Source of the DNA: Omphiscola glabra
Lineage: Eukaryota; Mollusca; Gastropoda; Lymnaeidae
NCBI GenBank assembly: GCA_964017045.1
Contig: OZ024807.1
Span: 19,947,813-20,011,812, forward strand
Reading direction: 5' to 3'
DNA length: 64,000 nt
The position numbers were made by a program, and so were the translations under genes. Below the pieces are notes generated by a model, which was given only the letters and a program-made list of their open reading frames with translations, was not told where the DNA came from and did not search any database. Of this stretch, positions 36,412-49,476 are shown piece after piece. Positions within the stretch are counted from its first letter, which is position 1; the number at the start of each line of letters is the position of its first letter.

Positions 36412-39400
36412 CTTTTGTTATAAATAATTAAAAGAATAAAGAAAAAAAGTGTTAATTAAAATATTAAATACAAAGCATAAACGTTTGTGCATTAACTTAT
36501 TTATTTAATTAGAAGACGCATCACTACAAGCAGGGCTGGAAGTAAACAACTATAAAATAAAATACATGACTATAATAAGAGAAGAACAGACAGATGAAGC
36601 CATTAAAATTATAAACCAGACCTTTGAAAAAGTAAGTCAATTCAAATAAGTAGGAACTTTATTAAATGTAGGAAAAGAATTACTAACAGAAATAAAAGAA
36701 ATAATATCATCTGGAAACAGGGAATACTTCAGTAGTCAATTACACACCCGTCGTAACATATGCAAGTGAAACTTGGAAAACAACAAAAAAGGCAGAAAAC
36801 TCATTAAACATAAGTGAAGGAAATGTTCTAAGGGAAATATATGGATCAACAAAGGATACTATTGATGAAATGTACGAACAAATTATTAATTGTATAGTCT
36901 TCATCAGGATCCCACAATAGTAGCAGACTTTTTTAAAAAGGTAGGTTACACATGCAGGACACTTAGTGAGAATGCCAAGTGACAGGGCGGGGGGTGGGGG
37001 TTGAAAGGATGCATAACCAAAAAATAAAAAATTATAAAAAAAACCAACAGAATAAAATGGCTCAAAGGCAGAACTAGGCTTAGATTGATGGGTGATATGG
37101 AAAACTATCTGCAACTGGGAATCAAAAGAAAAGCATTAGTTAGGTCTGAGTAGAATGAACTAGTAAGGCAGGTCAAAGCACTGCATGGGCTGTAGAGCCA
37201 CAGGAATGAATGGATACAAAAACAATATAATTATTTGTAATACATATATTTTTGATGACACACTTCTTATTTCAAATTCAGACTTCTACTGATTCTCAAT
37301 AAAATTTAAAATATATATTATTTGTTTAACCATAACTCATTTAAATCGAATTTTAAAGCACCACATTTAATATATTAATTTAAAAATGTGTTTTTCTTTC
37401 ATTATTTTAAAATGGTTTACCTGAAAATGCAAGCCTTTCAAAAGTAGCAATCAAAACTATAAGTAAATTGCCAATCACAATAAACGTTATTATGCTCTTC
37501 CAATTGTTTGTGGGAGCAACCGCAAATGTACCTTAAAAATTGTTTGAAAGTATTCCATTAAAAATGAGTTTGCAAATATAATTTGAATCATTCGTACGCG
37601 TTAAAAAAAAATAACAACTATTTAAATTAAAGGTGTATGGGGATAAATATGTATACATATGTGTTTAATCATAACGTATACAGGTCGACTTGGACTTTTT
37701 TTAAAGTTCATTTTTTTAAATATAATTATTTATTTTATCTGATCATTGCATACAGCTCAATTCCTTGAAAACTTCAACCGTTTCATTTTGTAATTTCTAG
37801 CAGTTAGATGGTAGCTGTAGAAAATTAATGTGTGGTCTTTTAACAAAAATATTATTTTTTACTAATTGGATGAATTAAAATCAGAAAAGGCAAATTAAAA
37901 TGAATTTGACTAAGTTATTTTTTAAAAATATTTTTTATGTTTGTTTTTATTATTTTTTTTTTTTTGTGCCTTTACCTATTTTCATTTGAAATGATATATT
38001 TCTATGTATCTGTTTTTCATAGTCATTTTCACTATTATTGTAGTACATCGTAACAGATGCTGAAAAGTTTTCTTGATTCAAAATGTTTCTTGATATCGTT
38101 AATACACATGTTGACATATATGACACACCAGATATAACCTTTTTACTTAGTGTGACTGAGCTTGAAGGATATAGAAATTGTATCTGCAAACATATAGAGA
38201 AATAAATGTATATGAAATACAATAACATTTTTCCAAAACTAAAATAATAGTAACATAAAAAAAAAATTTGCATTCTGCATTTTCCATAACAACACTCAGT
38301 TTTATTTATTTATTTTTGTTAATATCATACTTGTATTGTTTTAAAATTGAATTAATCTCAGTTTATTTTACATACATCTTTTCCGTCCATCTCAAATCTG
38401 CAAATATATGTTGGAAAATTTAAAGTAACCGAACAGGAAACTTCCAAATCATGTTCCAAAATACTATGAAGACAAGTAACGTTATATGTTTTTCCTGGAA
38501 ATTAAACAGTGGTACAATTTAATCATGTTTGATCCTTTAAAACATTTTATTAGGTTTATTTTAAATTTAAAGAGGTTAATGTATAAGCATAAAGTGTACA
38601 AACATTTCATGTTCATATCTGTCGAAGAAAGGTTGTAACGTAGGAGGGCTAAGGTCCTGATATGTAAAAAGCCAGAACACACTAGTTACCACCTGATATA
38701 ACCATTGGCTGGTTTGATTCCCAGTCTATGTCTTTCATGCATTATTATAAACCATCATTGAAAGCCAAAGCCGACTTGTCACTCGCCAATTTTAACTTTG
38801 CAGGGCCGTCTTAGCAACATAGAAGGCCTTGGACAAAGTAATGCACCCCCTAGCAACACACCATACATGGACCGTGAGAAGGGGGGTGAAGGGGGCCACT
38901 TGCAAAATGCTAAACCAGTTAAAAAAATGGGGGGGGGGGACAGATTTACCACGAGGAATAACAATTTGAAAGAAAAAAATATATTTAATAACGTTAAACT
39001 TCAATAAATTCAATTTGTTGATACACAAAACGAAATCATTCAAAATAAATAATAAATGTAAAATATAATGAAAAATAAAATATAAATAATTACAGAGGAT
39101 GATAAATTATCATATTGACTTATAGAAAGCATACATTTTTAATATAAATCAACAAAATCTACTTTTTTTATGCATAGAATATTATAGGTTTAAAGTTAAT
39201 GGTCTTAAGGATTTCATTTTTCATTCACTTAGTGACAGCCAGTTCAAACGTTGTTGTCCCTTGTCCCATTGTACTGCAAAGCCGATTATTACCTTATTTT
39301 TTTTGTTATTCATATCTGGGAAAAGTAAAACGTGTTGATGAGAGTTATTCTCATTGAACAGTTTTAAATTGTCGAACTTTGATTCGCATTTATAATATCA

Positions 39401-41830
39401 ATTTGGACTCGGCCCATGTCTTAGCGGCAATGGTTCGATACATACGACTATAGTTCCATCGTGCAGTCCTGGTCGTTTGTGACAACGTCTCCTAATATAG
39501 TTTAATCGAGTAGATACACTCTAACTATATCACTTTTGTATATAGTAAATTATTACATCGAATTATAAATAATAGAACAATACAATTTTAACTTACTGGT
39601 TAGGATTGGTAAGTATTTTATAGCTGGACTTTTCCAGCCAAACGTGTTGTACCCTATACAAACAAACTCTGGAAAAAATAATACCAATTGACAATATTTT
39701 AAAATTAAAGTATGCAGGCTATTTCAAACTTAACGTATCATTTCAGGGTATCATGAAACAAAGATTTCAACGATATAAATGTGAATTCAAAGGGATTTTG
39801 ATTCATAATCATACTTCGGTATAAATGTATATTATTTCGATTATATCACGAACGAATACCTGACATGCTTAACTATCATGAAAGCTATTAAGATAGTTGC
39901 ATATAGTAGGCTTTTAACACAACTAAGCGAGGCCCAAGTAGCAAAAAGACCAATATCAAAAGCCGAAGAAAACCAATAATCACAGTTATCATATGGGAAG
40001 TTCAGGACGAGGCGCAACATCCGTTCGAGAAAGGGCAACAAAATAATGAAACCACACTATCGTATCACAAATAGGGATTTCAACGGGTGGACGCCCGAGG
40101 ATGGCTGATAGAGAAATTCTCATGTATACGATTTTCAGAAAAGGATTTTTAACACATGTTTTTCCAAGCTGACGTCGCCCTCATGTTTATGCGCTTACAA
40201 GTTAAGTTTACTTGTATTGCAAGCTTAGATGATGAAATAAATCGGAGAGATCGTTGTAGAATGTTTTGAAATTAATACGAACATTATTAGTGATGATTTT
40301 TTAGTATTTAGTTATAGATACATATCACTCAGACTACTAATATTAAAATCTTAATATAGACAAAGGTCATGGCACGTGAACTTATTGCCCATGTATAAAT
40401 TCTAAACCTGTCTGCTTCGCCAGGTACCTGGCTTCCTAGGTCAATGAGCATCTGAGTGGGCCTTTTTCGATTTTTTTTTTTTGCCAGGCAAATCACAAAG
40501 ACTGAAATAGGCTAGCAAGTATACAAAACCACTTTATAATTTCATCTAAATTGAAATATACAGTTACAATAATAATAACAAAATTACCATTCATTCCCTT
40601 AACTGATTGAAATTGTATTGTGGAGTCATCGCTGACAGTAAACGAATAGTTGCTGGACCAAACAATGAGGTGTTGAAAGCGCTGTCATCATTTCTGTAAC
40701 ATGTGCAGTTCACATATGTGCCCTCTTCCACAGTTTCAGGACAGTCTTTGAATTTCACTTTCGGATTCACTAGCAGTATATACATTTTTAGAGAAAATTA
40801 CGAGATTGCAAAAATGTGTTATTTTTTTCCTCTCTACTTATTAATTTAGCAGATCACAATCATTTTATGGTTTATTGAAATATACATCTTTTATAAGATA
40901 CGTTTTTATTTTAATTGGTTTACTAACCTAAAGGAAATGACATAGATTGCTTTTCACCAAACTCTATATCCGTTTCCTGATCAGTTACGTTTGGATACAT
41001 AATCACAAGAACATCTAACATGCCAGGTGCTAATTTTGACTTTGATATTTTCAAAGTGCATATCGCTGTGTAATATGTCAGGCCGTTTGACACTATCTTT
41101 TTGTAAGTATAATGTGTTTCCGTTTCAAACACTGGTGATTTAATCTACATGAACAAACAATCATTGTGTAAAAACAATATCGATATGTATTAGAAGAGTT
41201 AATCCAATGCAAACATGTATAATCAAATAAAAAAAAACAACTAAAAACGACATTTTTTTCTAATAAAAGAAAGGTCAACTTTTCAAGTAATGTCATATCC
41301 AAATAATCACATTCTAATTAAGGGACATATATGTCATCACACGTTGAATACATTTAGAAAATTAATAATTTATTTATGTTTTTAAAATACACATTTTAAA
41401 TATGCACCATACATTCTACTAAATATCAAATTACAACTAAACAAAGAGTTAGGTTGTTATACTAATTTGAATAGACAATAAGATCTGGAGATAAATGCTG
41501 AGATGTGCAATTAAGTGTAATTGTGTATGTTAAAAAAAAAAAGCAACAAATGCTTACTTACTCCAATATATTGACATTTTGGTTCTGGATAAACACGTGA
41601 TGCCTGACAATCTACGTACATCCCATCCTCTAATATCCTCGTATAGCAAGTCATGTTTTGAACTTTTGCTAAGGTTATTGAATTAAACAATCATTTACGA
41701 CATAAAATTTACTTAAATATGAATGTCTAACGAAGTCACGACGCTTTTAATTAATTAATAATAGTCGGTTCAAGAAATATTGTTTGGTAACAGCTTTTTA
41801 AAAATTAAAACCTATTAACATATATATATA

Positions 41831-41872
<42 letters not shown>

Positions 41873-44187
41873 TTATATTTAAATATATATAACCTAGCAT
41901 ATTATATTAACGGCTTTGCAATTATTTTATTTTTTTTTAATTTAAAAGTTAGTGTTTGCCACCACATCTATCTGCTAGTAGAATGTCCTTGAAATTGTAT
42001 ACACTGAAATGTTTTAATCTGTGCAATCAAATACTATCTGTTGGACAATCCTTTGTTTCAAATGATCTAATTTTTCCAAAGCCAATGTCACTGGATCGAT
42101 GGTATAAACAGTTCCTTCACATAGGCGTAACTGGGTTTTTGACGCCCTTGGCTAATTTATTTTTGGCGCCCTTGATATTTAAATACAAATTTAAAAATTA
42201 GTGATTTATCGGCACCCATTTGAACTGGCGCAGGTCGGCGCCCTTGGCAACTACCCCAATGACAAGCCTTTGTTACGCCGCTGTTCCTTCAAATCGAATA
42301 TCATCATTAAATATTAAACTAATTGTACTTCCAGGATATGGGATCACTGTTGGAGCAGTGACCCAGTTGGCCACGGTACTCCTTTGTTCATGTGGAAGAT
42401 ATCCTAACATTACAAATCAAAACATATATGGGTGGATTTTAATTAATTCTCTTCTCTTAAAATATGGCGATAATTTTGAACGTCGACTGAGGCCAAGATA
42501 TTATCAATTATCAGATCTTCACCCAATGAGTGGGCAATGATCAAATCTCAAACAGTCATTTTCAAAGTACGAAGTGTAACTTCATATCCAATTTTTTTGA
42601 CACCAGTAATTTAATGAGGAGAGGGCATTACGTGCTCATGTTCGACGCCCTTCCCCCCCCCCCCCCCCCACGACGAAATTTCCAAATAAAACTTTTTGAG
42701 TACAGAAAATCAAGAAAATGCGTCACCTATTAGCATTCTTGAGAACTCATTTGAAATATTCAAACGTGATCAATCTATCCAGAACATGGGTTCGTATTGG
42801 AGGAAGAAATAAGATATTCACACTGTGAACTAAATGTCAATGCCTTACTACTGGCGGACAGCTACAAATAACTGTGTTGAGTTTAAAAAAAAAAATATCA
42901 AGCCCTTTACCTACTATGCTGAATATACAACACACGGATAATAAAACATAGGCTTTAGATTAAATAGCCATATTAGCATATGAAATGTAAAACTCACAAT
43001 ACATTTGAAGTCGACAGCTAGAACGTTCGTTTGCCATAGACACATGCAAGTTTCCGTCAAACCACGAGAATAATCTTGAAATATTGTAAATTGTTATGTA
43101 TACTTCGATTTGTTGACTTTGTGTGTTTTCTGCCACTGTTGCCTTTAACTTTTCACCAACTATGTGTGTGCAGTTGTTGTCTACATAGCAGAACGCAAAC
43201 GTCGTATCATCATTCTCTATGAGTATTTTTGAATTCCTGTTTTCCATCCTTATGCTCAATGAAAACTTCATTGTGTGCGATTTTCCTTCTTCTAGTGGGG
43301 TGCATTTTTGGGTAAAGAGCGCTTGAGGTATCAAAACAAAAATAAAATATTATATCTAAATAATAAATAAATCTATTTTATGCGAAATATTAGAAATGGG
43401 CCAATATTTTATTTTTTTTTAAGTTTTATTATTTTCATTTTTAGGATAGCCTTTTATGTGAATTGTTTGCTATAATAAAAATGTACATGGATATGAAAGT
43501 TTTTGTATTGTAAACATAAAAACTGTAAATGTATTCAATCATATTCTCAAAATTAAACACAGAGCTTTTTGACAATTTCATATTGATGATTTAATAACAA
43601 TTGTTATCATTGAGAACGCATTTTTTTTAAACATTTGACAATAAGTACCTGCATTATCTCCAAAAGAAAATGAGTGCTAGGTTGTTTTTTTGTTGTTTTT
43701 TTTTTAGATCTGAAAATATTTTTACAACCGTATGTCTCACATTCACATTGCTAAATGAAGAGTTACTTTCGTCTCATGTATTACATTTGGATTTACGATT
43801 ATATATCCGCATCGTATAAAACAACTAATGATCTTAAAATAAAGCTAGTGGTTAGGAACATGGAATGTATTTGCTTGCAGTGCATTTAGCTATCATATTG
43901 AGGCATCACTTGGTTTTTAATTTCGCTTCCATTGTTATGTACTTATATTGAATTTTGCATTTTTAAATCATACATTTAAAGTCTAATTAAGCAGTGCCAC
44001 GAAATTCAGAATTATACTTGTTTAAAATAGAACTAAACACATTTAAGTTATTATATCAATTTTAAGGAAGTATGTAACAACGAAACATAGATTTAATAAC
44101 TATTTATTTCTTACCAAATAAACGTTCACTTCTAAGAAATACAAGAATTGAAAATAATATAATACTATTTCTTATTTTGAGAAACAT
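36173..44187 (-). CDS. gene 3: Ig-like single-pass receptor with tyrosine-motif tail (frameshifted)
   Basis: Ten exons: 44115-44187, 42998-43321, 41562-41668, 40928-41144, 40588-40769, 39597-39668, 38376-38494, 37976-38183, 37421-37531, 36173-36411. The phases are the same as in genes 1 and 4 except that exon 5 is 182 nt (2 mod 3). With one base restored there the protein would be about 550 residues. The order is signal peptide, domain 1, cysteine module (YPEPKC; MYPNVTDQETD), Ig-like domain (exons 5-6, FVCIG), second module (exons 7-8), transmembrane segment and a 79-residue tail. The tail carries YDEI, YYTPV and SIYEDI, the last fitting the ITIM pattern [SIVL]xYxx[IVL]. By family logic it would be a surface receptor recruiting SH2 proteins; this is inference. 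As written the reading frame breaks in exon 5, so the allele may be non-functional. Confidence 0.7.
36525..37235 (+). mobile_element. RTE-like LINE 3' remnant in gene 3 intron 9
   Basis: The plus strand, in broken frames, reads VTYASETWKTTKKAENS and NVLREIYGSTKDT, then RIKWLKG, LRLMGDMENYLQLGIKRKAL and LVRQVKALHGL. These match the C-terminal part of RTE-clade reverse transcriptases (YGSETW, RLRWLGH and WR...AKALHGL motifs, from memory). Stops and frame changes show it is dead. It lies antisense to gene 3. Confidence 0.65.
37421..37531 (-). CDS. gene 3 exon 9: transmembrane helix
   Basis: 111 nt, phase 1 to 1. Encodes NNWKSIITFIVIGNLLIVLI then ATFERLAFS: an uncharged helix of about 20 residues with one Asn. 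Acceptor tttaag, donor G|gtaaac. Confidence 0.7.
37976..38183 (-). CDS. gene 3 exon 8: second cysteine module, second half
   Basis: 208 nt, phase 0 to 1. Encodes SYMSTCVLTISRNILNQENF and SVTMYYNNSENDYEKQ. Acceptor ttgcag, donor G|gtaaag. Confidence 0.74.
38376..38494 (-). CDS. gene 3 exon 7: second cysteine module, first half
   Basis: 119 nt, phase 1 to 0. Encodes TYNVTCLHSILEHDLEVSC and YICRFEMDGKD; the YPE/PKC motif is changed to FPTYIC. Acceptor ttccag, donor GAT|gtatgt. Confidence 0.7.
38795..38960. repeat. unclassified dispersed repeat with G-run
   Basis: A GC-richer block beginning GCAGGGCCGTCTTAGCAAC and including AGGCCTTGGACAAAGTAATG, then a run of ten Gs at about 38930-38939. A similar head (GCAGGGCCGGCCTAAGG) stands at 46542. 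It lies in gene 3 intron 6 and contains no coding signal. Confidence 0.4.
39597..39668 (-). CDS. gene 3 exon 6: Ig-like domain, FxC strand
   Basis: 72 nt like its paralogues. Encodes FVCIGYNTFGWKSPAIKYLP. Acceptor tttccag, donor A|gtaagt, phase 1 to 1. Confidence 0.7.
40588..40769 (-). CDS. gene 3 exon 5: Ig-like domain, first part, with frameshift
   Basis: The first part reads NPKVKFKDCPETVEEGTYV and NCTCY in the frame set by exon 4. The second part matches the family only in another frame, where VWSSNYSFTVSDDSTIQF lines up with the tryptophan and F strands of genes 1 and 4 and ends in the right phase at G|gtaatt. Staying in the first frame hits TGA just before the donor. The break lies at about 40670-40700. 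Confidence 0.6.
40928..41144 (-). CDS. gene 3 exon 4: cysteine module, second half
   Basis: 217 nt, phase 0 to 1, acceptor atgtag, donor G|gttagt. Encodes YYTAICTLKISKSKL and VLVIMYPNVTDQETDIEFG, the family signature. Confidence 0.76.
41562..41668 (-). CDS. gene 3 exon 3: cysteine module, first half
   Basis: 107 nt, phase 1 to 0, acceptor cttag, donor GGA|gtaagt. Encodes VQNMTCYTRILEDGMYVDC and VYPEPKCQY, matching the C/YPEPKC pattern of exon 7 in gene 1. Confidence 0.74.
41820..41869. repeat. (TA)n microsatellite
   Basis: About 50 bases of TA repeat in gene 3 intron 2. Confidence 0.88.
42652..42670. repeat. poly-C run
   Basis: A run of about 18 Cs in gene 3 intron 2, a likely length-variable and error-prone site. 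Confidence 0.85.
42998..43321 (-). CDS. gene 3 exon 2: extracellular domain 1
   Basis: 324 nt, phase 1 to 1, acceptor ctcaag, donor T|gtgagt at the position equivalent to genes 1 and 4. Encodes MKFSLSIRMENRNSK, CYVDNNCTHIVG, IEVYITIYNIS and SCRLQMY. The fold pattern is kept but the sequence has moved far from genes 1 and 4. Confidence 0.72.
44115..44187 (-). CDS. gene 3 exon 1: signal peptide
   Basis: Encodes MFLKIRNSIILFSILVFLRS, a strong signal peptide. Upstream in-frame codons exist, but this ATG places the hydrophobic core correctly. Donor G|gtaaga, phase 1. Confidence 0.65.
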
Positions 44188-44859
44188 TTTCAGTCTTTTT
44201 GGTAAAATACAATGATCTGAAACTAACGAAAAGTGTTCAATAGAATGTTTGTTTTTTAAAAAAAAGATATTGATACATATCTCTTTGTTATTAATCAATG
44301 TACTTTAACGTTTGTATTTTTGTAAACCACATGACTTGAGTCAACCAATTAAATTACATTTACGCAAGTGCTTGTTTCCTGTCGATAAGAACAAGTTAAG
44401 TGTGTTTTCACATATTTTCATTGTTTATGTTTTGTATATAAAGTTAAAATTTCTTTAAAGTTTGAGTACTTGTGACTAATGTTAACTATATTTCTAAATC
44501 ACAAGCAAATACGTATTTTTTTAAAAAAACTAATGAAATTAAGATAGATGTACCTTTAAATATTACGAAGCACATATATATGTTACTTAGTATTAAGACA
44601 AAAAGATTTAAGTATGCTGTTTAAGTAAGTTTGCAACACTGATAACCAAATGATGTAAACATTTATATGTTTAAATACATTTTGATTACTTGGTTGAAAT
44701 CGACATAATTTTTCGTTAAACATACTTTTTTCTTGTGATATGTCCATTTAGTAAGTTTGATAGCTTGTATGTGTATGTTGTTGAGCTTGTTCTAAAAAGT
44801 ACAAGGGGAATCGGATTGAAAAACTAGAATGCACTAAAATAAATTTTGTATCTTGGGCC

Positions 44860-44880
44860 GGGGGGGGGGGGGGGTGGGGG
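44860..44880. repeat. poly-G run
   Basis: Fourteen or more Gs, one T, then six Gs. It may form a G-quadruplex; its length is unreliable in assemblies. Confidence 0.85.
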
Positions 44881-47220
44881 GAATTGTAAGAGGCCGATAT
44901 ATAAACAAAATAAAGAGTGGCTTTTGTTTCCATCGTAATGTTAAATAAAAAAAAAATGATATTACCTTAAATTAATTCATATGATGAAAATGTTGCAAGT
45001 GCTAAGCTGTACACTGAGTAATCGAACATATTTTTAAAATAAAAGAAATACATACGAGCAGGCAGCTTCAGATATTTACATAAGATACACATTCGAGATT
45101 TACTTAAAGAAAGAATGTGTCTTGTAGTTTATGGAATCGTCTGCCACTAAGTGTGTTCCATTTTTTGGAAATCGGGCCGTATTTAATTTAAGCGCTATTA
45201 TTCGTTTAACTATGTTCAAATATCTAATCAAAACATTTTTGTATGTAAAAACTGTAAATTTTGGTAATAAAATATAGTAAATGAATATGTATTTCCATAC
45301 TTAACATTACGATAGTTTAGATTATTTTTACAAAATATGTCCTGTCCCGTTGTAAGGGTTAATTTTGCTCATGTGGTACAACGTGTGTGTGTTTGGGGGG
45401 TTGGGGCAACTAACATACTATTAAGCAAATCGTTACCGTGGTTAAGTATAACTAAATGCTAGGGGTTGTAGTGGGTACAAAGGGATGTTGGAACAAAAAG
45501 CTTATCATTGTTTGACCTGCAAAAAAAAAAAAAAATAAACTTGTTGCTTAGGAAGATTTCGGAAGTAGTGATATGCCCCGTTCGAAATAGTTTCTGTATA
45601 TTGATGTGCGTCATTTTCGGCTAAAGGAAGTGGGATTTTTCATTGAAAGTGAGGCCGCCCCCCAGGGGGCACCAACCATTTGCATAGTAATGGTCACGAA
45701 CTGCTGAACGTTTCTACGTTACTACACTTAGCTATCAATATCTATATTAAAAAAATGTCTTTATATTTTCAATAAGTAAAATTTACAAATATGTTTCACC
45801 TAAACTTGATCAGAAGCCTTTTTTTTTTTTTAAATCGATTCTCATAAACATTTATTTAAATTTTCATTCATCCAAGGCGAAGCAAAGATATAATTCAACC
45901 TACTTGTTATAAATAAGTGTACATCTTTATTTAATTTTAAAAAGCTTTTCAAAAATATTCGTTAGTTTTTATTTTCAAAACTTGGAAAGGAAAAATAAAT
46001 AAAAAGCTTCATTTTAAACATACATTATCGACGCTTTAGAAAACTTATTATTCCTGTTACTTATTTAATTTTTTTTTTTTTCCTTTTTTTTGTTAGACCT
46101 TAGGATGTGAAAATGACCAATGCTACATTTGACGGTGTGTAAGTATGTTGCTTTTGAGTTCCTTTTATTTCTTAATAGCCTGTCGGTATTCACGATGCAA
46201 GTGCTTATGCACGTTATTTTCATCATATAGTGTAAGATAATTTTTTTCTTTGGATACTCTTAAAAACAATGTATTTTACTAGAGCCATTTTTGTTAGTTC
46301 AGTTACCGGACTCGGTTATTTTGAGACTCGATGCGCTGAGTCCTGTTATTACAATTCAGGAATTATAAAAAAATGTAACTAGAATTGTTTTCCATTTAAT
46401 GAGGCAATAAAAAAACTGCTCCTATGGAGCTAGTAGAGACTACAAAAAAATAATGTGAAGGCTTTATACAAACTTTTAAGCAATAATATTCTTTAACCAT
46501 AATTTATAAACATACAAATCAGAAATGGGATAGAGCTGTTGCAGGGCCGGCCTAAGGTAAACTTTCTAACTGTGCGAAGCACCCGGTAGGCGCTCCTTTC
46601 CCTGTCCTGTATTGCTCTGCTCTTTTTCCGATTACCACGTATGCTATGGAGCACATGTTATGATGCTATACATTCAGCTAACAATACGCATTTTAACATG
46701 CACATACATTTAGACTGTTTTTTTTTTCTCATTCACACTTCATTATAATAAGCTAAGGGAATTTAAATATTTACTGGGGCGTTACTATAGCCACGGCACC
46801 CTGTGAGAGGGAACAGGTCGCACACCCAAAGGCCGACGTTGGCTGCTTTGCATGTGGGGTGCTATTGTTCGTTAGTTGGTAGTATTTATTTTGTTATCAA
46901 CGTACGCATTTTAATAAAACAAATAAGAATTCTTATGTATTGTTAGTTGTTTTCATAATAAATGAAAAAGCTTTTTTCTAGTAAAGGAACACGAATATAA
47001 TTTATTGTGAACTTGTGTGTGTCCTTAGTTTATGTTTTAAAGTCTATTTTATGTGTAATACGTTTATCCGTTTTGACTATGTTCTCAATGTTTTCGCTAG
47101 TACCAATTTACCCTATTGTAATTCAAATATTCAATTATCTTGCTGCCCTCTCGGACAATATGTCTTAGGTAAGTGCTATATTTTTATAAATTGTATTATG
47201 CTTTTTGGCGTTTCACTGAC

Positions 47221-47300
47221 GAAGGCTTCTTGGCAACACGTTCATTGTTTTGTTGCATTCATTTTTTCAGATTTAACTTTACTTTGTTTTACTTATTAAT
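47221..47300 (+). repeat. short dispersed repeat, copy 2
   Basis: Starts GAAGGCTTCTTGGCAACACG and ends in TTTAACTTTACTTTGTTTTA; about 80 bases collinear with 12866-12950 at roughly 80-85 percent by eye. Confidence 0.55.
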
Positions 47301-47860
47301 TCTAGTATAACATCAAAGAGAAGAGAATGAAGTTCTTCTGAATTATAGTAATAATTTCCTAAATATGTCATTGAAAATTTAGCTTGATAACTTTTAATAA
47401 AGAAAGAAATAGAAATACAACGGAACTTTAGTACTTTCTTTGCACCGATGGAAAGCTCATTTTAATAAATACTGTGTAAAAATTGTTGACGACAGCCATG
47501 TGGTTTTAGAATGACACAACCGCCAATCGATCTTCCAGTATTATTTTAAAAGATACTTTTATCAACATCGTTTTGATACCATTTATTCATTATATTTTCT
47601 TCAATTATTAAATGCTTATTGAATTAGTGATGTTGAATATAGTGTCAGAAATAATTACATCAATGAAGTGCTTCAATGTTTTCTCGAATCCTTTACAACA
47701 AATAACTTCTATGATCGGGGTACAATGAATATAGCATGTGTTACTAAAGCTTCATAGCTAACATATTTTTTTCCTAACTCCATAGTTCCATTTGATATTC
47801 TAATATTGCCCCAAAAATGAGAAATTGTAATATTTTGTGTAGAAACCCTTGTAAACGTGT

Positions 47861-47995
47861 GCTGGGTGGCCTAGTAGTCTAAACTGACTCAATATAAAAA
47901 AAAACTGTTGATCTGGAGTTCACTCCACACCAAAGTCCTGAATTCAAACCAGAATCCAAAATGATAAATACATTGATTGTGGGCTCTCAAGTATG
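47861..47995 (+). repeat. tRNA-like SINE candidate
   Basis: Begins GGGTGGCCTAGTAGTCTAAA, close to the head of the minus-strand element ending at 6357, and carries a weak B-box-like GAGTTCACTCC about 55 bases on. Not a working tRNA. Confidence 0.4.
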
Positions 47996-49476
47996 AAAAA
48001 AACTACAAACAAACAAATGGTACAATTATTGTTTACTTCTAAACAAGTCTTAGCAATAGTGTTTTAATAAATGCGTCAAAACCTTCAAATTTGTAATACG
48101 TTTCTATTTTCATTTTTTTTATTGAATTTTTTAAACATAGACACATTCGTTTTCATTTATTAAAATCAGATATTTTAAACTGTCTATGAAAAGTGCCATT
48201 AACTTCGGATATATTCTTAAAGACCAATATTGTTCAGTAGGTCACTTATTTCATTGTATAAGCATTTGTTTTTATTTGATTAATTAAGTGCACTGTTTGT
48301 CCCAGGCTGAATTGATTTCTTTTTAGTCACGAGGCAAGCATTCATTGACTTGAGCAAATTCTGAGTAAAAACATATTGATCGCGATCTCCAATATTGGCA
48401 CAAAATAAAATATAAATGTCCTTGTTTTCAAGCCAACAAAGATTTACTCCAATGTGTTAATAAAATTATATTCAGCTGGTTCAGAGCAGGCTGTGTTTGG
48501 CCGATGGATGTTGTAAAAAAAAAAAAAAGCAAATAGACGAATGTACTTATGCACACTCAAATAATTGTTAATTTAAAAAAAAAATATTCCAAATATAAAT
48601 GATTAGTATGTTCTTTTTTCTATAATCAGATTGAGGAAAAGAGAATGTATATAGAACGAACTAAATTCTTTTTTTTTTTTTTTTACTTTTCAACCATATC
48701 TTAAAAAAACTAGAGATGCTAACATAACTCTGATAAATGCAATAATTGGGATCAAATTCCAAACAATCAAACTCAGGACACCAAAAAAGTGATTTTTATT
48801 ATTAATGGTCTGTATAATCTTAAGTGTTAATAGGTAAAATGTGCAAAATGTTATAGGAGTGTGGGTTTGAGGCGATATCAAATGTGTATTAAAATTAACA
48901 TTCAGTTGATTAAATATTTATTGAAAACACTGAATAAAATCAAAACACATTACTATTTTAAAATTAATTAATTAGATTCAATTAAAACGGCTAAAAATAA
49001 ATAATCAGAATGTCAATATATGATCAACATGATAATGTTTTATTTTAAAAAAAATTGTAATGTATTTGTATCTGCAAAACTCCAATACGGTTTTAAATAC
49101 AAATACACACATATATACATTTAATTTTAAGTTAGAAAAAAAGAAAATCGAATTCTAACTTATTTGATGGATAAGAATTATTAGTTTTTTAATGGTACGT
49201 TAACAAACATGTCCATTTAAAGTAAATCTTATCAATTTATCACATTTGCATTACAATAAATAGTAACAATTTGTATAATTTGCATTAGTGTATTTATTGT
49301 AACAATGTAAAGATTACTCCTTAAAAGTGTGACATTTTTATGAGAAAAAAAAACAATTTGTGATTAGTACTAAATATGAAATATAATAGAAAAAGTAAAT
49401 ACGAACAATTAAAAACACATTATTTAAAAATAATAAATAATAATATTCGAAACTTGAGTTTATAGAAGTGTTGAAT

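Larger units (their letters stand above)
44188..49476. other. intergenic region, gene 4 to gene 3
   Basis: No gene that I can support. It contains a G-run at 44860-44880, a repeat head near 46542, a second copy of the short dispersed repeat at 47221-47300, a SINE candidate at 47861-47995 and AT-rich filler. The gene 3 promoter must lie just above 44187. Confidence 0.5.

Noticed and set aside
39841..40041. 66-residue minus-strand frame with hydrophobic segments
   Set aside because: It lies between exons 5 and 6 of gene 3, has no in-phase splice sites and no counterpart in genes 1 and 4.
41956..42733. Chain of plus-strand open frames of 67-106 residues
   Set aside because: The region is a GC-richer, repeat-like block in gene 3 intron 2 with stops in every frame and no family I recognise; antisense to the gene.
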